From: Thalassospira povalilytica
GTDB lineage: Bacteria; Pseudomonadota; Alphaproteobacteria; Rhodospirillales; Thalassospiraceae
Assembly: GCF_002844235.1 (NCBI RefSeq)
Contig: NZ_PGTS01000002.1
Span: 806,001 to 870,000, forward strand
Direction: 5' to 3'
Length of the DNA stretch: 64,000 nucleotides
The stretch's first letter is position 1. Each line of letters starts with the position of its first letter. The notes beneath the pieces are model-generated. The model was not told the origin of the DNA. It saw nothing but the letters and a program-made list of their open reading frames with translations, and did not search any database. The position numbers were made by a program, and so were the translations under genes. Below, in pieces: positions 8,467 through 16,900 of this stretch.

Positions 8467-9522
8467 TTATTCCATGTAACGGCTGGCGTTGGCCTTATCG
8501 ACTTCCTGCTGGAACAGGTTCAGAAGCTTGACGCCTTCGTCACCGAGGCTTTCCTGAACGTGTTTGACCACGACCGGCTGGGTTGCTTCTTTGAACTTTT
8601 CACGGTCTTCAGCCGACAGTGCGGTGATTTCCATTTTGTCCTTAAGACCGGCAAGGCCACGATCAGATGCCTCGATCACGCGCGAAACACCACGGCTTGC
8701 AACGACGCAAGACTGCGCAGCGTAACGAATGATTTTCTGCTGATCGGCGGTCAGGCCATCCCAGAAGGTTTTCGACAGCATCATGGTGTAAGGCGAGAAC
8801 AGGTGGTTGGTCAGCGTCAGGTAGCCCTGGACTTCGTTGAACTTGGCAAAGGTCACGGTCGGAACCGGGTTCATCTGACCATCGATCACACCGGTCTGAA
8901 GGCCGGCATAAACTTCACCCCAGGCCATCGGGTATGCTTCTGCACCGAGCGCCTGCATGATTTTCTGATGCGAAGGCAGCGACATGGTACGGATACGGAT
9001 GCCTTTGAAATCTTCAAGCGTCGCGATGGAATGCTTGGAGTTGGTCACAGCAAAGAACCCGCCGGTATCGGGGAAGCCAAGAACCTTGACGTCACCAAGG
9101 GTGCCTTCGATATCCGATGCAAGTGCCGAACCGAACGGACCGTCAAACACATCATAGGTCGATGCGTTGCTGTCGAACGCGAATGCAAGGTTCAGAACAT
9201 CAATGCGCGGATAATAGGATGCCAGCGCACCGGTCGAGGTCAGCGTCGCCTGAATCAGGTCATCGCGCACCATCTGAACATGTTCGGCAGCCGAACCAAG
9301 CTGGTTGGACGGATAGACTTCGACCTTGATTTCGCCATTGGTGTCAGCTTCGACAATATTGGCAAAAACCGCGGTGCAGGCATGGGCCGGGTTTTCAAAC
9401 GGGTCGGCCTTGTTGTCATGCGCGAATTTCAGAACCTTGGTTTCGGCAAACGCCATCGAGGTGCTGCCCATCAGCATCGCAGTGGCCAGGGCAGCAGCGC
9501 CCAAACGCTTTACGGTTTTCAT
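8467..9522 (-). CDS. dctP: TRAP transporter substrate-binding protein (DctP family)
   Basis: A 351-residue periplasmic receptor. Signal peptide MKTVKRLGAAALATAMLMGS...AFA with cleavage about residue 26. The mature part shows the DctP pattern: KFAHDNKADPFENPAH at the start, a GIRIRTMSLPSHQKIMQALGAEAYPMAWGEVY central motif (the Arg of this strand usually binds the ligand carboxylate) and QTGVIDGQMNPV. The start at 9522 has AAGGAGAGG seven bases upstream; an open extension to 9612 would spoil the signal peptide. It delivers a carboxylate to the DctQM permease encoded just upstream. Ligand inferred from context: a sugar acid or amino-sugar acid. Confidence 0.92.
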   Translation of the reverse strand: MKTVKRLGAAALATAMLMGSTSMAFAETKVLKFAHDNKADPFENPAHACTAVFANIVEADTNGEIKVEVYPSNQLGSAAEHVQMVRDDLIQATLTSTGALASYYPRIDVLNLAFAFDSNASTYDVFDGPFGSALASDIEGTLGDVKVLGFPDTGGFFAVTNSKHSIATLEDFKGIRIRTMSLPSHQKIMQALGAEAYPMAWGEVYAGLQTGVIDGQMNPVPTVTFAKFNEVQGYLTLTNHLFSPYTMMLSKTFWDGLTADQQKIIRYAAQSCVVASRGVSRVIEASDRGLAGLKDKMEITALSAEDREKFKEATQPVVVKHVQESLGDEGVKLLNLFQQEVDKANASRYME

Positions 9523-9621
9523 TCTTACCTCTCCTTGATGTAACGACTTTATGGTGTCCGGCATCTTGTTTTGGTGCGCGCCCCGGCCCGGACTGACCGG
9601 GGCTGTCTTCAACCCGCTGGC

Positions 9622-10902
9622 CTAGCGGAAGCCAAGCAGTCGCGGTATCGCGAGTGCCAGATCCGACCAGAAGGCAAACAGGAACAACACGCCCAACTCG
9701 GCCAGAAGGAACGGCCAAAGCTGTGCAGCAATTTTTTCAAGCTTTTCACCCGTCACTGATGACAGCACGAACAGACAGGCCCCGACGGGCGGCGTCATCA
9801 GCGAGATATTGAGCGCAAGGACAAAGATGATCCCGGCATGGATCGGGTCCATCCCGATCTGAAGGGTCAGCGGAACCAGAACCGGCGCCAGAATGATCAG
9901 GATGGCATTGATATCCATCACCATGCCGATCATCAAAAGCAGGCCGACAATCATGAAGATCACGATATAGGGGTTTTCCGAAACGCCCAGAACAAGGCTT
10001 GCGACTTCTTGCGGAATGCGGTTGAAACTCAGCCACCAGCCAAGGATCGACGCAAAGGCAATGATCACAAAGATCACCCCGGTCACACGTGCGGTGCGCA
10101 CCAGCATCTTGAAGAAATCCGCAAAGCTGAGCGCGCGATAGATGAACACCCCGATAAACAGCGCATAGCCGACGGCAACCGATGCCGCCTCGGTCGGTGT
10201 GACAACCCCGCCAAGAATGCCGCCAAGAATGATCAGCGGCATGATCAGGGCCGTAATCGATGATTTGAAAATCTGCCAGATTTCCAGAAGTGTCGCCCGG
10301 CGTTCATTTTTCGGCAGGTTCTTGGCACGTGCAGTCACGGCAATCACGGTCATGCAGATCAGACAGATCATCAGACCGGGCAGGATCCCGGCGGCAAACA
10401 GACCACCGATCGAAATCCCCATCAGCGACCCATAAACCACCATCAAACCCGACGGCGGAATGGTCGGGCCGATGATTGATCCGGCCGCAGTAACCGCACA
10501 GGCATAGTCGCGGCGATATCCGCGTTCAACCATCGCAGGCACAAGCGTCTTGCCAAAGGCCGCCGCATCGGCGGTCGCCGCCCCGGTCAGACCGGCAAAG
10601 AAGACCGATGCCAGCATGTTGGTATGGGCAAGACCGCCGCGCATATGCCCGACAAGAGCCTGGGCGAATTTGACCAGACGGCTGGTAATGCCGATATGGT
10701 TCATGATTTCGCCAGCCAGAATAAAGAACGGCATGGCAAGGAACGGGAATACGTTCAGACCGTTAAATACCTTGCTTGGGCCTTGGGACAGGAACATCCC
10801 CCCGCCCATGTCAAACAGGCCGACAACACCCGCCACACCAAGGGCAAAGCCGATCGGCATGCCCAGAACCATCAGAACAACAAAGATAATGGCGACGATC
10901 AT
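9622..10902 (-). CDS. dctM: TRAP transporter large permease (DctM family)
   Basis: A 426-residue inner-membrane protein of about 12 hydrophobic segments, the usual length and layout for the DctM transport subunit that moves substrate with sodium. Motifs include GEIMNHIGITSRLVKFAQALVGH, a TAAGSIIGPTIPPSG stretch near residue 150 and LMTPPVGACLFVLSSV near residue 375, both typical of the family. Its ATG overlaps the dctQ stop by four bases (ATGA), so the membrane subunits are translated together. The binding-protein gene follows after about 100 bases. Confidence 0.93.
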   Translation of the reverse strand: MIVAIIFVVLMVLGMPIGFALGVAGVVGLFDMGGGMFLSQGPSKVFNGLNVFPFLAMPFFILAGEIMNHIGITSRLVKFAQALVGHMRGGLAHTNMLASVFFAGLTGAATADAAAFGKTLVPAMVERGYRRDYACAVTAAGSIIGPTIPPSGLMVVYGSLMGISIGGLFAAGILPGLMICLICMTVIAVTARAKNLPKNERRATLLEIWQIFKSSITALIMPLIILGGILGGVVTPTEAASVAVGYALFIGVFIYRALSFADFFKMLVRTARVTGVIFVIIAFASILGWWLSFNRIPQEVASLVLGVSENPYIVIFMIVGLLLMIGMVMDINAILIILAPVLVPLTLQIGMDPIHAGIIFVLALNISLMTPPVGACLFVLSSVTGEKLEKIAAQLWPFLLAELGVLFLFAFWSDLALAIPRLLGFR

Positions 10903-11420
10903 TCTGCGCCCTCCGCAAGATCAACCGGGATGAAACGGCCCTGATCACGCAAGGCAACAAGAAGAAGCTGGATGGCCGCCAGAAGTGCCGAAACCGGCAC
11001 TGCGGCATAGGGAAGTGCCAGCGACATGCCGAAAATCATCGCCTGTCGGCGCATGCCGCCTTCGGCAAAACCAAATCCGTAGATCGCCAGATACAGGAAG
11101 GCTGCAAGCGCAATCAGATCGACAAGAAACAGGATGGTGCGCTGGATCGGCATTGGCAGGCTCAAGACAAACATCCCGATGCCGATATGTTCGCGGCGCG
11201 CAATCCCGGCCGAAATCGCCAGAAGTGCCGCCCAGATCATCAGATAACGGGCAAGTTCTTCGGGCCATGGCAATTGCCAATGGAAAATGTATCGGTCAAT
11301 AACCCCAAGCCATACATCAAGAACCAGAACCAGCATCAGAACCGCGATCACGCGTTCGACACCCCAGTTCAGGCCACGGCTTAACATTGCTGCAATGGTT
11401 TCAACACGGCGTAATGCCAT
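10899..11420 (-). CDS. dctQ: TRAP transporter small permease (DctQ family)
   Basis: A 173-residue protein with four predicted membrane helices and the DctQ motif RYIFHWQLPWPEELARYLMIWAALL in the second helix region. It partners the DctM subunit and is first in the minus operon. I chose the ATG at 11420: GGAGAG lies about ten bases upstream, whereas the in-frame TTG at 11429 sits too close to that site. About 200 bases upstream is the start of the divergent RidA operon, and the region between holds palindromes likely to control both. Confidence 0.9.
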   Translation of the reverse strand: MALRRVETIAAMLSRGLNWGVERVIAVLMLVLVLDVWLGVIDRYIFHWQLPWPEELARYLMIWAALLAISAGIARREHIGIGMFVLSLPMPIQRTILFLVDLIALAAFLYLAIYGFGFAEGGMRRQAMIFGMSLALPYAAVPVSALLAAIQLLLVALRDQGRFIPVDLAEGAE

Positions 11421-11450
11421 CTTCGCCAAACTCTCCGCTGATGAATCTTT

Positions 11451-11570
11451 TGTGTATTTTTTCTACATATTGAGTATCATTTTGTAGCTTGTCTACACAT
11501 TTTTGATATTAAAAGCACAATTTTTCGGCTATTGACCGAAATTTGAAACTGATTTAGGTAGTTAAACTAC
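11451..11570. promoter_or_regulatory. Divergent control region with TGTAG/CTACA palindromes (candidate RpiR operators)
   Basis: AT-rich intergenic DNA between dctQ (minus) and ridA (plus). Visible symmetric elements: TGTAG-N5-CTACA at 11483-11497; GTAGTT-A-AACTAC at 11558-11570; and a degenerate copy, TGTGTA...CTACAT, at about 11451-11468. The repeated TGTAG/CTACA half-site suggests one dimeric or tetrameric regulator binding both promoters. The RpiR protein encoded in the plus operon is the obvious candidate. Confidence 0.55.
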
Positions 11571-11627
11571 ATTTTAAACAGGATATTGTTTTTACAACGA
11601 TCCATCAGCCAAAGCAGGGAGTTTTCA

Positions 11628-12017
11628 ATGGCGATCAAACATTATGGCAATGAACGCAGCGGTGCCGGCGGACAGAAATTGCCGTTTTCACCCGCAGTTC
11701 GCGCAGGCGACTACGTCTATATTTCCGGTCAGGTCGCAATGAAGGAAAATGGTGAAATCGCCTATGGCGGTATCGAAGACCAGACCCGTCTGACCATGGA
11801 AAACGTCAAGGCCGCACTGGCATTGGCCGATTGCACGCTTGATGATGTCTTCAAGATCAATGTCTGGCTGGCTGATACCCGCGATTTCTGGACCTTTAAC
11901 CGCGTTTATGCCGAATTCTTCCCGGGTGAGCGTCCTGCACGTTCCACGGTACAGTCCCAGATGATGGTTGACGCAAAGATTGAAATTGAAGCTATCGCCT
12001 ACAAACCGGAAAAGTGA
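11628..12017 (+). CDS. RidA family enamine/imine deaminase
   Basis: A 129-residue YjgF/YER057c/UK114 protein, the second in the window and clearly diverged from the one at 339. It shows VYISGQVAMKENGE, a KINVWLADTRDFWTFNRVYAEFF segment and ERPARSTVQ with the conserved Arg. Start at 11628 with CAGGGAG upstream; an open extension to 11586 lacks a ribosome site. It is first in an operon with an RpiR regulator and a KDG-kinase-like gene and faces the DSD1/M81/TRAP operon. That suggests it clears the enamine/imine released by the DSD1 enzyme and so directly feeds the kinase step. Confidence 0.92.
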   Translation: MAIKHYGNERSGAGGQKLPFSPAVRAGDYVYISGQVAMKENGEIAYGGIEDQTRLTMENVKAALALADCTLDDVFKINVWLADTRDFWTFNRVYAEFFPGERPARSTVQSQMMVDAKIEIEAIAYKPEK

Positions 12018-12028
12018 TATTTCCCAAA

Positions 12029-12050
12029 GGGGTGCCAATTTTGGCACCCC
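12029..12050 (+). terminator. Hairpin between ridA and the RpiR gene
   Basis: Perfect stem GGGGTGCCAA / TTGGCACCCC with almost no loop, not followed by a T-run. It could weaken read-through so that RidA is made in excess over the regulator, or stabilise the ridA message. Confidence 0.45.
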
Positions 12051-12084
12051 TGCCCGACCTTTGAAACAGAACCGGACAAGACCC

Positions 12085-12969
12085 ATGCAACCGACGGCCG
12101 ACATTATCAGTTTGCTGCGTAACCAGTCGGGTGACTTCCCCAACCGGGAACAGCTGGTTGCCAATTATGTCAGCGAGAATCTGGAAGCGGTTACCACGAT
12201 TGCCCTTTCCGATCTTGCCAACAATGTTGGCGTCAGCGAACCGACGGTCATTCGTTTTTGCCGGACACTTGGTTGTGACGGGTTCCGTGATTTCAAAATG
12301 CGTCTGGCGCAGAACCTTGCGGTCAGTATGCAGTATCTGACATCCGAAGACATTTCGGATGACACAACAGATGCAGACGTTCTTTCAAGTCACGTTCTGG
12401 GCGTTATCATCGACAATTTGCGTCTTCTGCGCGAACAGATTTCATCAAGCCAGGTCGATCAGGCTGCCGATATTCTGGTCAAGGCCCGCCAGATTGCATT
12501 TTTCGGCGTCGGGGGTGGTTCGACCACCGTGGCATTTGATGCCGCAAACCGTTTTTTCCGCCTGGGCATTCCGGCACAATCGCAAAGTGACGGCTATTTG
12601 CAACGCATGCTGTCGTCAACTTTGGGACCGGACGATGTGGTTTTTGCCATCTCGACCAGCGGTCGTCCGACCGAGCTGATCCATTCCGCCGCCATCGCCC
12701 GGCAATATGGTGCCAAGGTCATCTCGTTGACCAATCCTGACAGCCCGCTTGCTGCGGAAAGCGACCTTGTCATCGGGATCGAAATGCCTGAAAACCCCGA
12801 TATCTATAAACCCACGGCAACGCGCCATGCGTTTCTGGCCACCATCGATGTCATTGCCACCGCTGTTGCGCGCCGCATGCCAGATCAGGCAAAAGAAAAG
12901 CTGCGCCGTATCAGATCGTCCCTTCTGACGGTCAATCTGCCGACCGGGCGCCAGCCCATCGGGGACTAG
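12085..12969 (+). CDS. MurR/RpiR family transcriptional regulator
   Basis: A 294-residue regulator. The N-terminal helix-turn-helix domain (about 1-80) contains TTIALSDLANNVGVSEPTVIRFCRTLGCDGFRDFKMRLAQ, the typical RpiR recognition region. The SIS domain (about 125-260) carries FFGVGGGSTTVAFDAANRFFRLG and FAISTSGRPTEL, the sugar-phosphate-binding loops. Such proteins sense phosphorylated sugars, which fits a neighbour kinase whose product would be a phosphorylated keto-deoxy sugar acid. Open frame extends upstream to 11968 inside ridA, but 12085 gives the family N-terminus. Probable targets are the palindromes at 11451-11570. Confidence 0.92.
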   Translation: MQPTADIISLLRNQSGDFPNREQLVANYVSENLEAVTTIALSDLANNVGVSEPTVIRFCRTLGCDGFRDFKMRLAQNLAVSMQYLTSEDISDDTTDADVLSSHVLGVIIDNLRLLREQISSSQVDQAADILVKARQIAFFGVGGGSTTVAFDAANRFFRLGIPAQSQSDGYLQRMLSSTLGPDDVVFAISTSGRPTELIHSAAIARQYGAKVISLTNPDSPLAAESDLVIGIEMPENPDIYKPTATRHAFLATIDVIATAVARRMPDQAKEKLRRIRSSLLTVNLPTGRQPIGD

Positions 12970-13011
12970 GCGCGCCCACCAAATTTATCTGCCCCGCACA
13001 AAGGTTACCCC

Positions 13012-13962
13012 ATGCCCCAGATCGCATTTATCGGTGAATGTATGCTTGAACTTTCCGGGGCACAGCCCGGGTCTGTTTTCGGCGCTGCAAAGCTTGGCTT
13101 TGCCGGGGATACGTTGAATGCCGCGACCTATATGGCGCGCACCAGCCGCCTTCTTGATCCGGCACAATCGGGGACGGCTGCCTATATCACGGCACTTGGT
13201 CGCGATGCCTATAGCAATGCGATGATTGCGGCCTGGCAGGCCGATGGCATTGCGACCGATCTGGTCCGCCAGGTCGACGGCGCCCTGCCCGGTCTTTACA
13301 CCATCCAGACCGATGCGACCGGCGAACGAAGCTTTTCCTATTGGCGCGATCAGGCCGCCGCCAAACAGGTTCTGGCGGGCGGACATGACCAGACCATCAA
13401 AAATGCTTTTGCGCGCTTTGACGGGCTTTATCTGTCGGGGATCAGTCTTGCGATCCTGTCGCCTGCTGACCGCCAGAACATGATCAGGCTTGTCGCCGAA
13501 TATGCGAACCAGGGTGGTAAGGTTTACTTTGATACCAACCATCGCCCGCGCCTTTGGCCTGATGCCAAAACCGCAATCGAAATCTATCAGGCGATTGCGC
13601 CATATTGTGACACGGTACTTCCGACCTTTGACGATGACGCCGCCCTTTTCGGGGATATATCCGCGCAACAGACGGGCCAAAGATGGCTTGATGCCGGTCT
13701 GCGCGAAGTTGTGGTCAAATCGGGCGGTGCCCCGACCTATTGGTGCAATCGTGACGGACAGTCGGGCTTTGTTTCCCCGCCCGTGATCACCGACATTGTC
13801 GATACAACATCGGCCGGTGATTCCTTTAACGGGGCGTTTCTGGCAGCACGGTCACACGGCAACAGCATCGAAGACGCCATTGCCGTCGCCCAAAAGGTCG
13901 CAGGAAGGGTGATTTGCCGCCACGGGGCGCTGGTTGATATCAGTGATCTGAAATTCGGCTAA
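13012..13962 (+). CDS. kdgK: PfkB-family sugar kinase, 2-keto-3-deoxygluconate kinase-like
   Basis: A 316-residue ribokinase-fold enzyme. N-terminal IAFIGECMLELS is the KdgK-type substrate strand. Near the C-terminus DTTSAGDSFNGAFL contains the anion hole and catalytic base Asp270. RPRLWPDAKTAIE and GGKVYFDTNHRPRLW also match 2-keto-3-deoxygluconate kinases, which use ATP to make 2-keto-3-deoxy-6-phosphogluconate for aldolase cleavage to pyruvate and glyceraldehyde-3-phosphate. It is third in the operon with ridA and rpiR. The symbol reflects closest resemblance; the true sugar acid may differ. It converges with tamB with only 12 bases between stops and no terminator visible. Confidence 0.82.
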   Translation: MPQIAFIGECMLELSGAQPGSVFGAAKLGFAGDTLNAATYMARTSRLLDPAQSGTAAYITALGRDAYSNAMIAAWQADGIATDLVRQVDGALPGLYTIQTDATGERSFSYWRDQAAAKQVLAGGHDQTIKNAFARFDGLYLSGISLAILSPADRQNMIRLVAEYANQGGKVYFDTNHRPRLWPDAKTAIEIYQAIAPYCDTVLPTFDDDAALFGDISAQQTGQRWLDAGLREVVVKSGGAPTYWCNRDGQSGFVSPPVITDIVDTTSAGDSFNGAFLAARSHGNSIEDAIAVAQKVAGRVICRHGALVDISDLKFG

Positions 13963-13974
13963 GTTCGCCCCGAC

Positions 13975-16900
13975 CTAGTAATCCAGCCGGTACTGAACAC
14001 CTGCCTTGCTGTCGATTTCAGTGGTTTCGCTGGTCACGCTGATATTTGGCGTGACTTCGATTTCGACTTCAACCCCGCTTGATCCCGGTGTTGATCCGGC
14101 CTTGGTGCCGACATAGACGCCCTTGGTCAGGTATTTGCCGACCTTGACCTCGGGCCCGTTTTCACCGCCACCGACCTGAAGCACATCAGCACCGATAAAG
14201 CGCCGGACACTTCCGACCACATCAAGTCCACTGCCCCCGCCTGAAAGCTCGTTCACCGCACTGGCCAGCTGCACGGCTTCAACAGCACTCAGGCTGCCCT
14301 GGGATTTGCCAAACAGGACCTGGGACAGAATTTCATCTTCGGGCAAGGACGGCACCGACGTCAGAACCAGTTCAGGATCGCTTGACGGGCCCTGGAACCC
14401 GGCGGTGACCTCCAGATCGGCCGTGGTATAGACGCCTTTGATATCAAGCATCGGATCGGGTGGTGATCCCCCGGCAAAGGTGATTTTGGAATCCTTGATG
14501 ACGAATGTCTTGCCGATGATGTCAAGCTGCCCGCGCAAGGCGGACAATTGACCGACAATGCTGGGATCATCGGTGGTGCCCGAAATTTCAAGGCGCCCGC
14601 CCCATTCGGAATCAAGCCCCTTGCCGCGCACAAACAAGCGACCGGGAATATCAACGGTCACGTCAAGGTTACCGGAAAATCCATTATCCTTTTCAGCCGC
14701 CTTACGGGCTTCTTCCTTTTCTTCCTCGTCAGGCAGATTGGCGACTTCGATTGTCGGAACCGATTCCGGCAGCGCGAGCGACAAATCCACCTCGCCACGC
14801 TGAACGGTAACCGTGCTTTCGATATCGGCACTTTCCTGATTGCCGGTGACCTTGGTGTCAACATCGGCCCAGAATTGCAGTTCATCGACCCGCGACAGGG
14901 CGAAATTGCGCAAGGTGGCGGTTACGTCATAGGCCGCCTCGCCGCCATCCTTCACCGTCAGGTCAACCGATGCATCAAGTTTGCCGTTGCCGCCATCGGT
15001 TGCGGTGATTGACGGGATCGAAAGCCCGTTCTGATCAAACTCGCCCGCAAGCGTAACCTGTTCAAGGATCGTGCCATAAACAAGGTTCTCGTAATGCCCG
15101 TCAGACAGGCCGAGATTGCCTTTCCAGCCGATATCATCAAGTGTTCCGACAACATCAAGTTCCAGATTGATCGTGCCCGATACCTGATGATCCGGCGCCG
15201 GTACATAGGGCCAGAATTCGGCAATTTCGCCATTCATCCGCACACTTGCCGATACCGGTGCGGCAAGATCGGGACTGAAATTCTGCGCAAGGACCGAAAC
15301 CGCAAGCGGGACTGTCCCCTGTGCCGACAGGATTTTGACATCGCGATTGCCAAGATTGGCCGTCCCGTTAAGGATCCCCTTGGCAAGATCAAGGTTAAGA
15401 ACCATTTCGAACGGCTCCATATCCTTGACCGTGTTTGCGGTAATGCCACTGATCCGGCCTTTGACCGCAGCCACGGGCAAAGTGCCCTTGGTCTCGCGCA
15501 AGTTGGCCGACAGATTTGCAACACCGCTTAGCCCGTCATACCCGGCAATACGGCCCCATGGCCCCAGATCGACATCATCAAGCGAAAGGTCACCGGCAAT
15601 CGATTTCTGACCTGCTTCCTGCGCAACCGTTGCCACCAGATGACCGGACCCGACGGTTACATCAGCATCCAGGTTTTGCTGACCGTTCGCTGCCATGACA
15701 AATTGCAACGGACGGCGCAGTTTGATGGTCTGATCGCTAAGCGCGAAGTCGAACTTGTCCGCGACCACACGGATATCATCCCCCAACCCGATATTGGCAG
15801 CCAAATCCGCCGACATCGGAACATTGCCCTGATAAAATCCGGTCGTGTTCATCGTGACGTCAAAGGCATCCAGCCCACCCATAATCCCGACGGTAACGTC
15901 ATCAATGGCGATGGGTGAAAAGACGATATCCTTGCCATCAATATCGGCCTTGATATCGGGCTGGGCAAAGGCATCACGGATTGTCGCGGCAATATTCACA
16001 TTCTCGATCATTGCCGGATTGCCATCGGGCTGCTGATCAATACGCAATCCTTTGGCCAAGGCCGACAGCGTGACGGTTTGACGCCCGTCTTCCGGCACAA
16101 AGCCGATATCGCCGCTGATCGTTCCATTGGCAAATGGCCCCCCGAAATCGCCAAGCATTTCGGCATCAAGCTTGGTTAGCTCAAGACTGCCCCGCATCGG
16201 GACGGCATACCCCGGCAGAACAAGTTCACCGCCCAGATCCAGAAATTCACCGCGCAACAGAATGTCGCTGATCAACAGATCATTTTCCGGCAGGCGCACA
16301 TTCGCCGCGATGTCATAGGCATGCTTGCCCAGATTGAACGAACCGCTATTGCGCAGCGCCAATACTGCCTGATCCGACCATGACATGCGGCTCGATAACA
16401 CCACATTATCAATGCGTTGTCCGCCGGCTTTGACATTTGGCACCCGCAGGTCAATCTGACCAGGCGGGGCGGCAATATCCCCGTCCAGACGCACTGAAAG
16501 CTTTGCCGGTGCAATCGTCACCCCGATATCGGGTGGCACCGTGCCCGGCGCGACATCAAGATCGGCCGTAACGGCAAGACGTTCAAATTCGTTTGTGATG
16601 TCGACTTTGATCGGCCCATTAATCGTTGCGGCATTCACCGCATCCAGATCAACCATCAGATCAAGGTTGGGCAGAAGCGCAACCTTGCCCGAAATCGTGG
16701 GGGACGGGCCGACAATCCGGTCAAGATCGGAAATCCCGAACGTGGTTTGCGTGCCCGAAACCGTCACATCACTTTTCAGACCGTCCTGTTCCGACCAGCT
16801 CAGATTATCAAGCGTAACCTTCCCCTGCCCGCCAAGATCAAGACCGGAAATCGGCGCAAAGATCGACAGATCGGCAACATCACCGACCAGCTTGGCGCCG

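Noticed and set aside
8287-9543. 418-codon plus-strand open frame opposite dctP
   Set aside because: It is the antisense shadow of the TRAP binding-protein gene, with Arg/His-rich composition, no family motifs and no ribosome site; dctP on the minus strand has signal peptide, motifs and Shine-Dalgarno.
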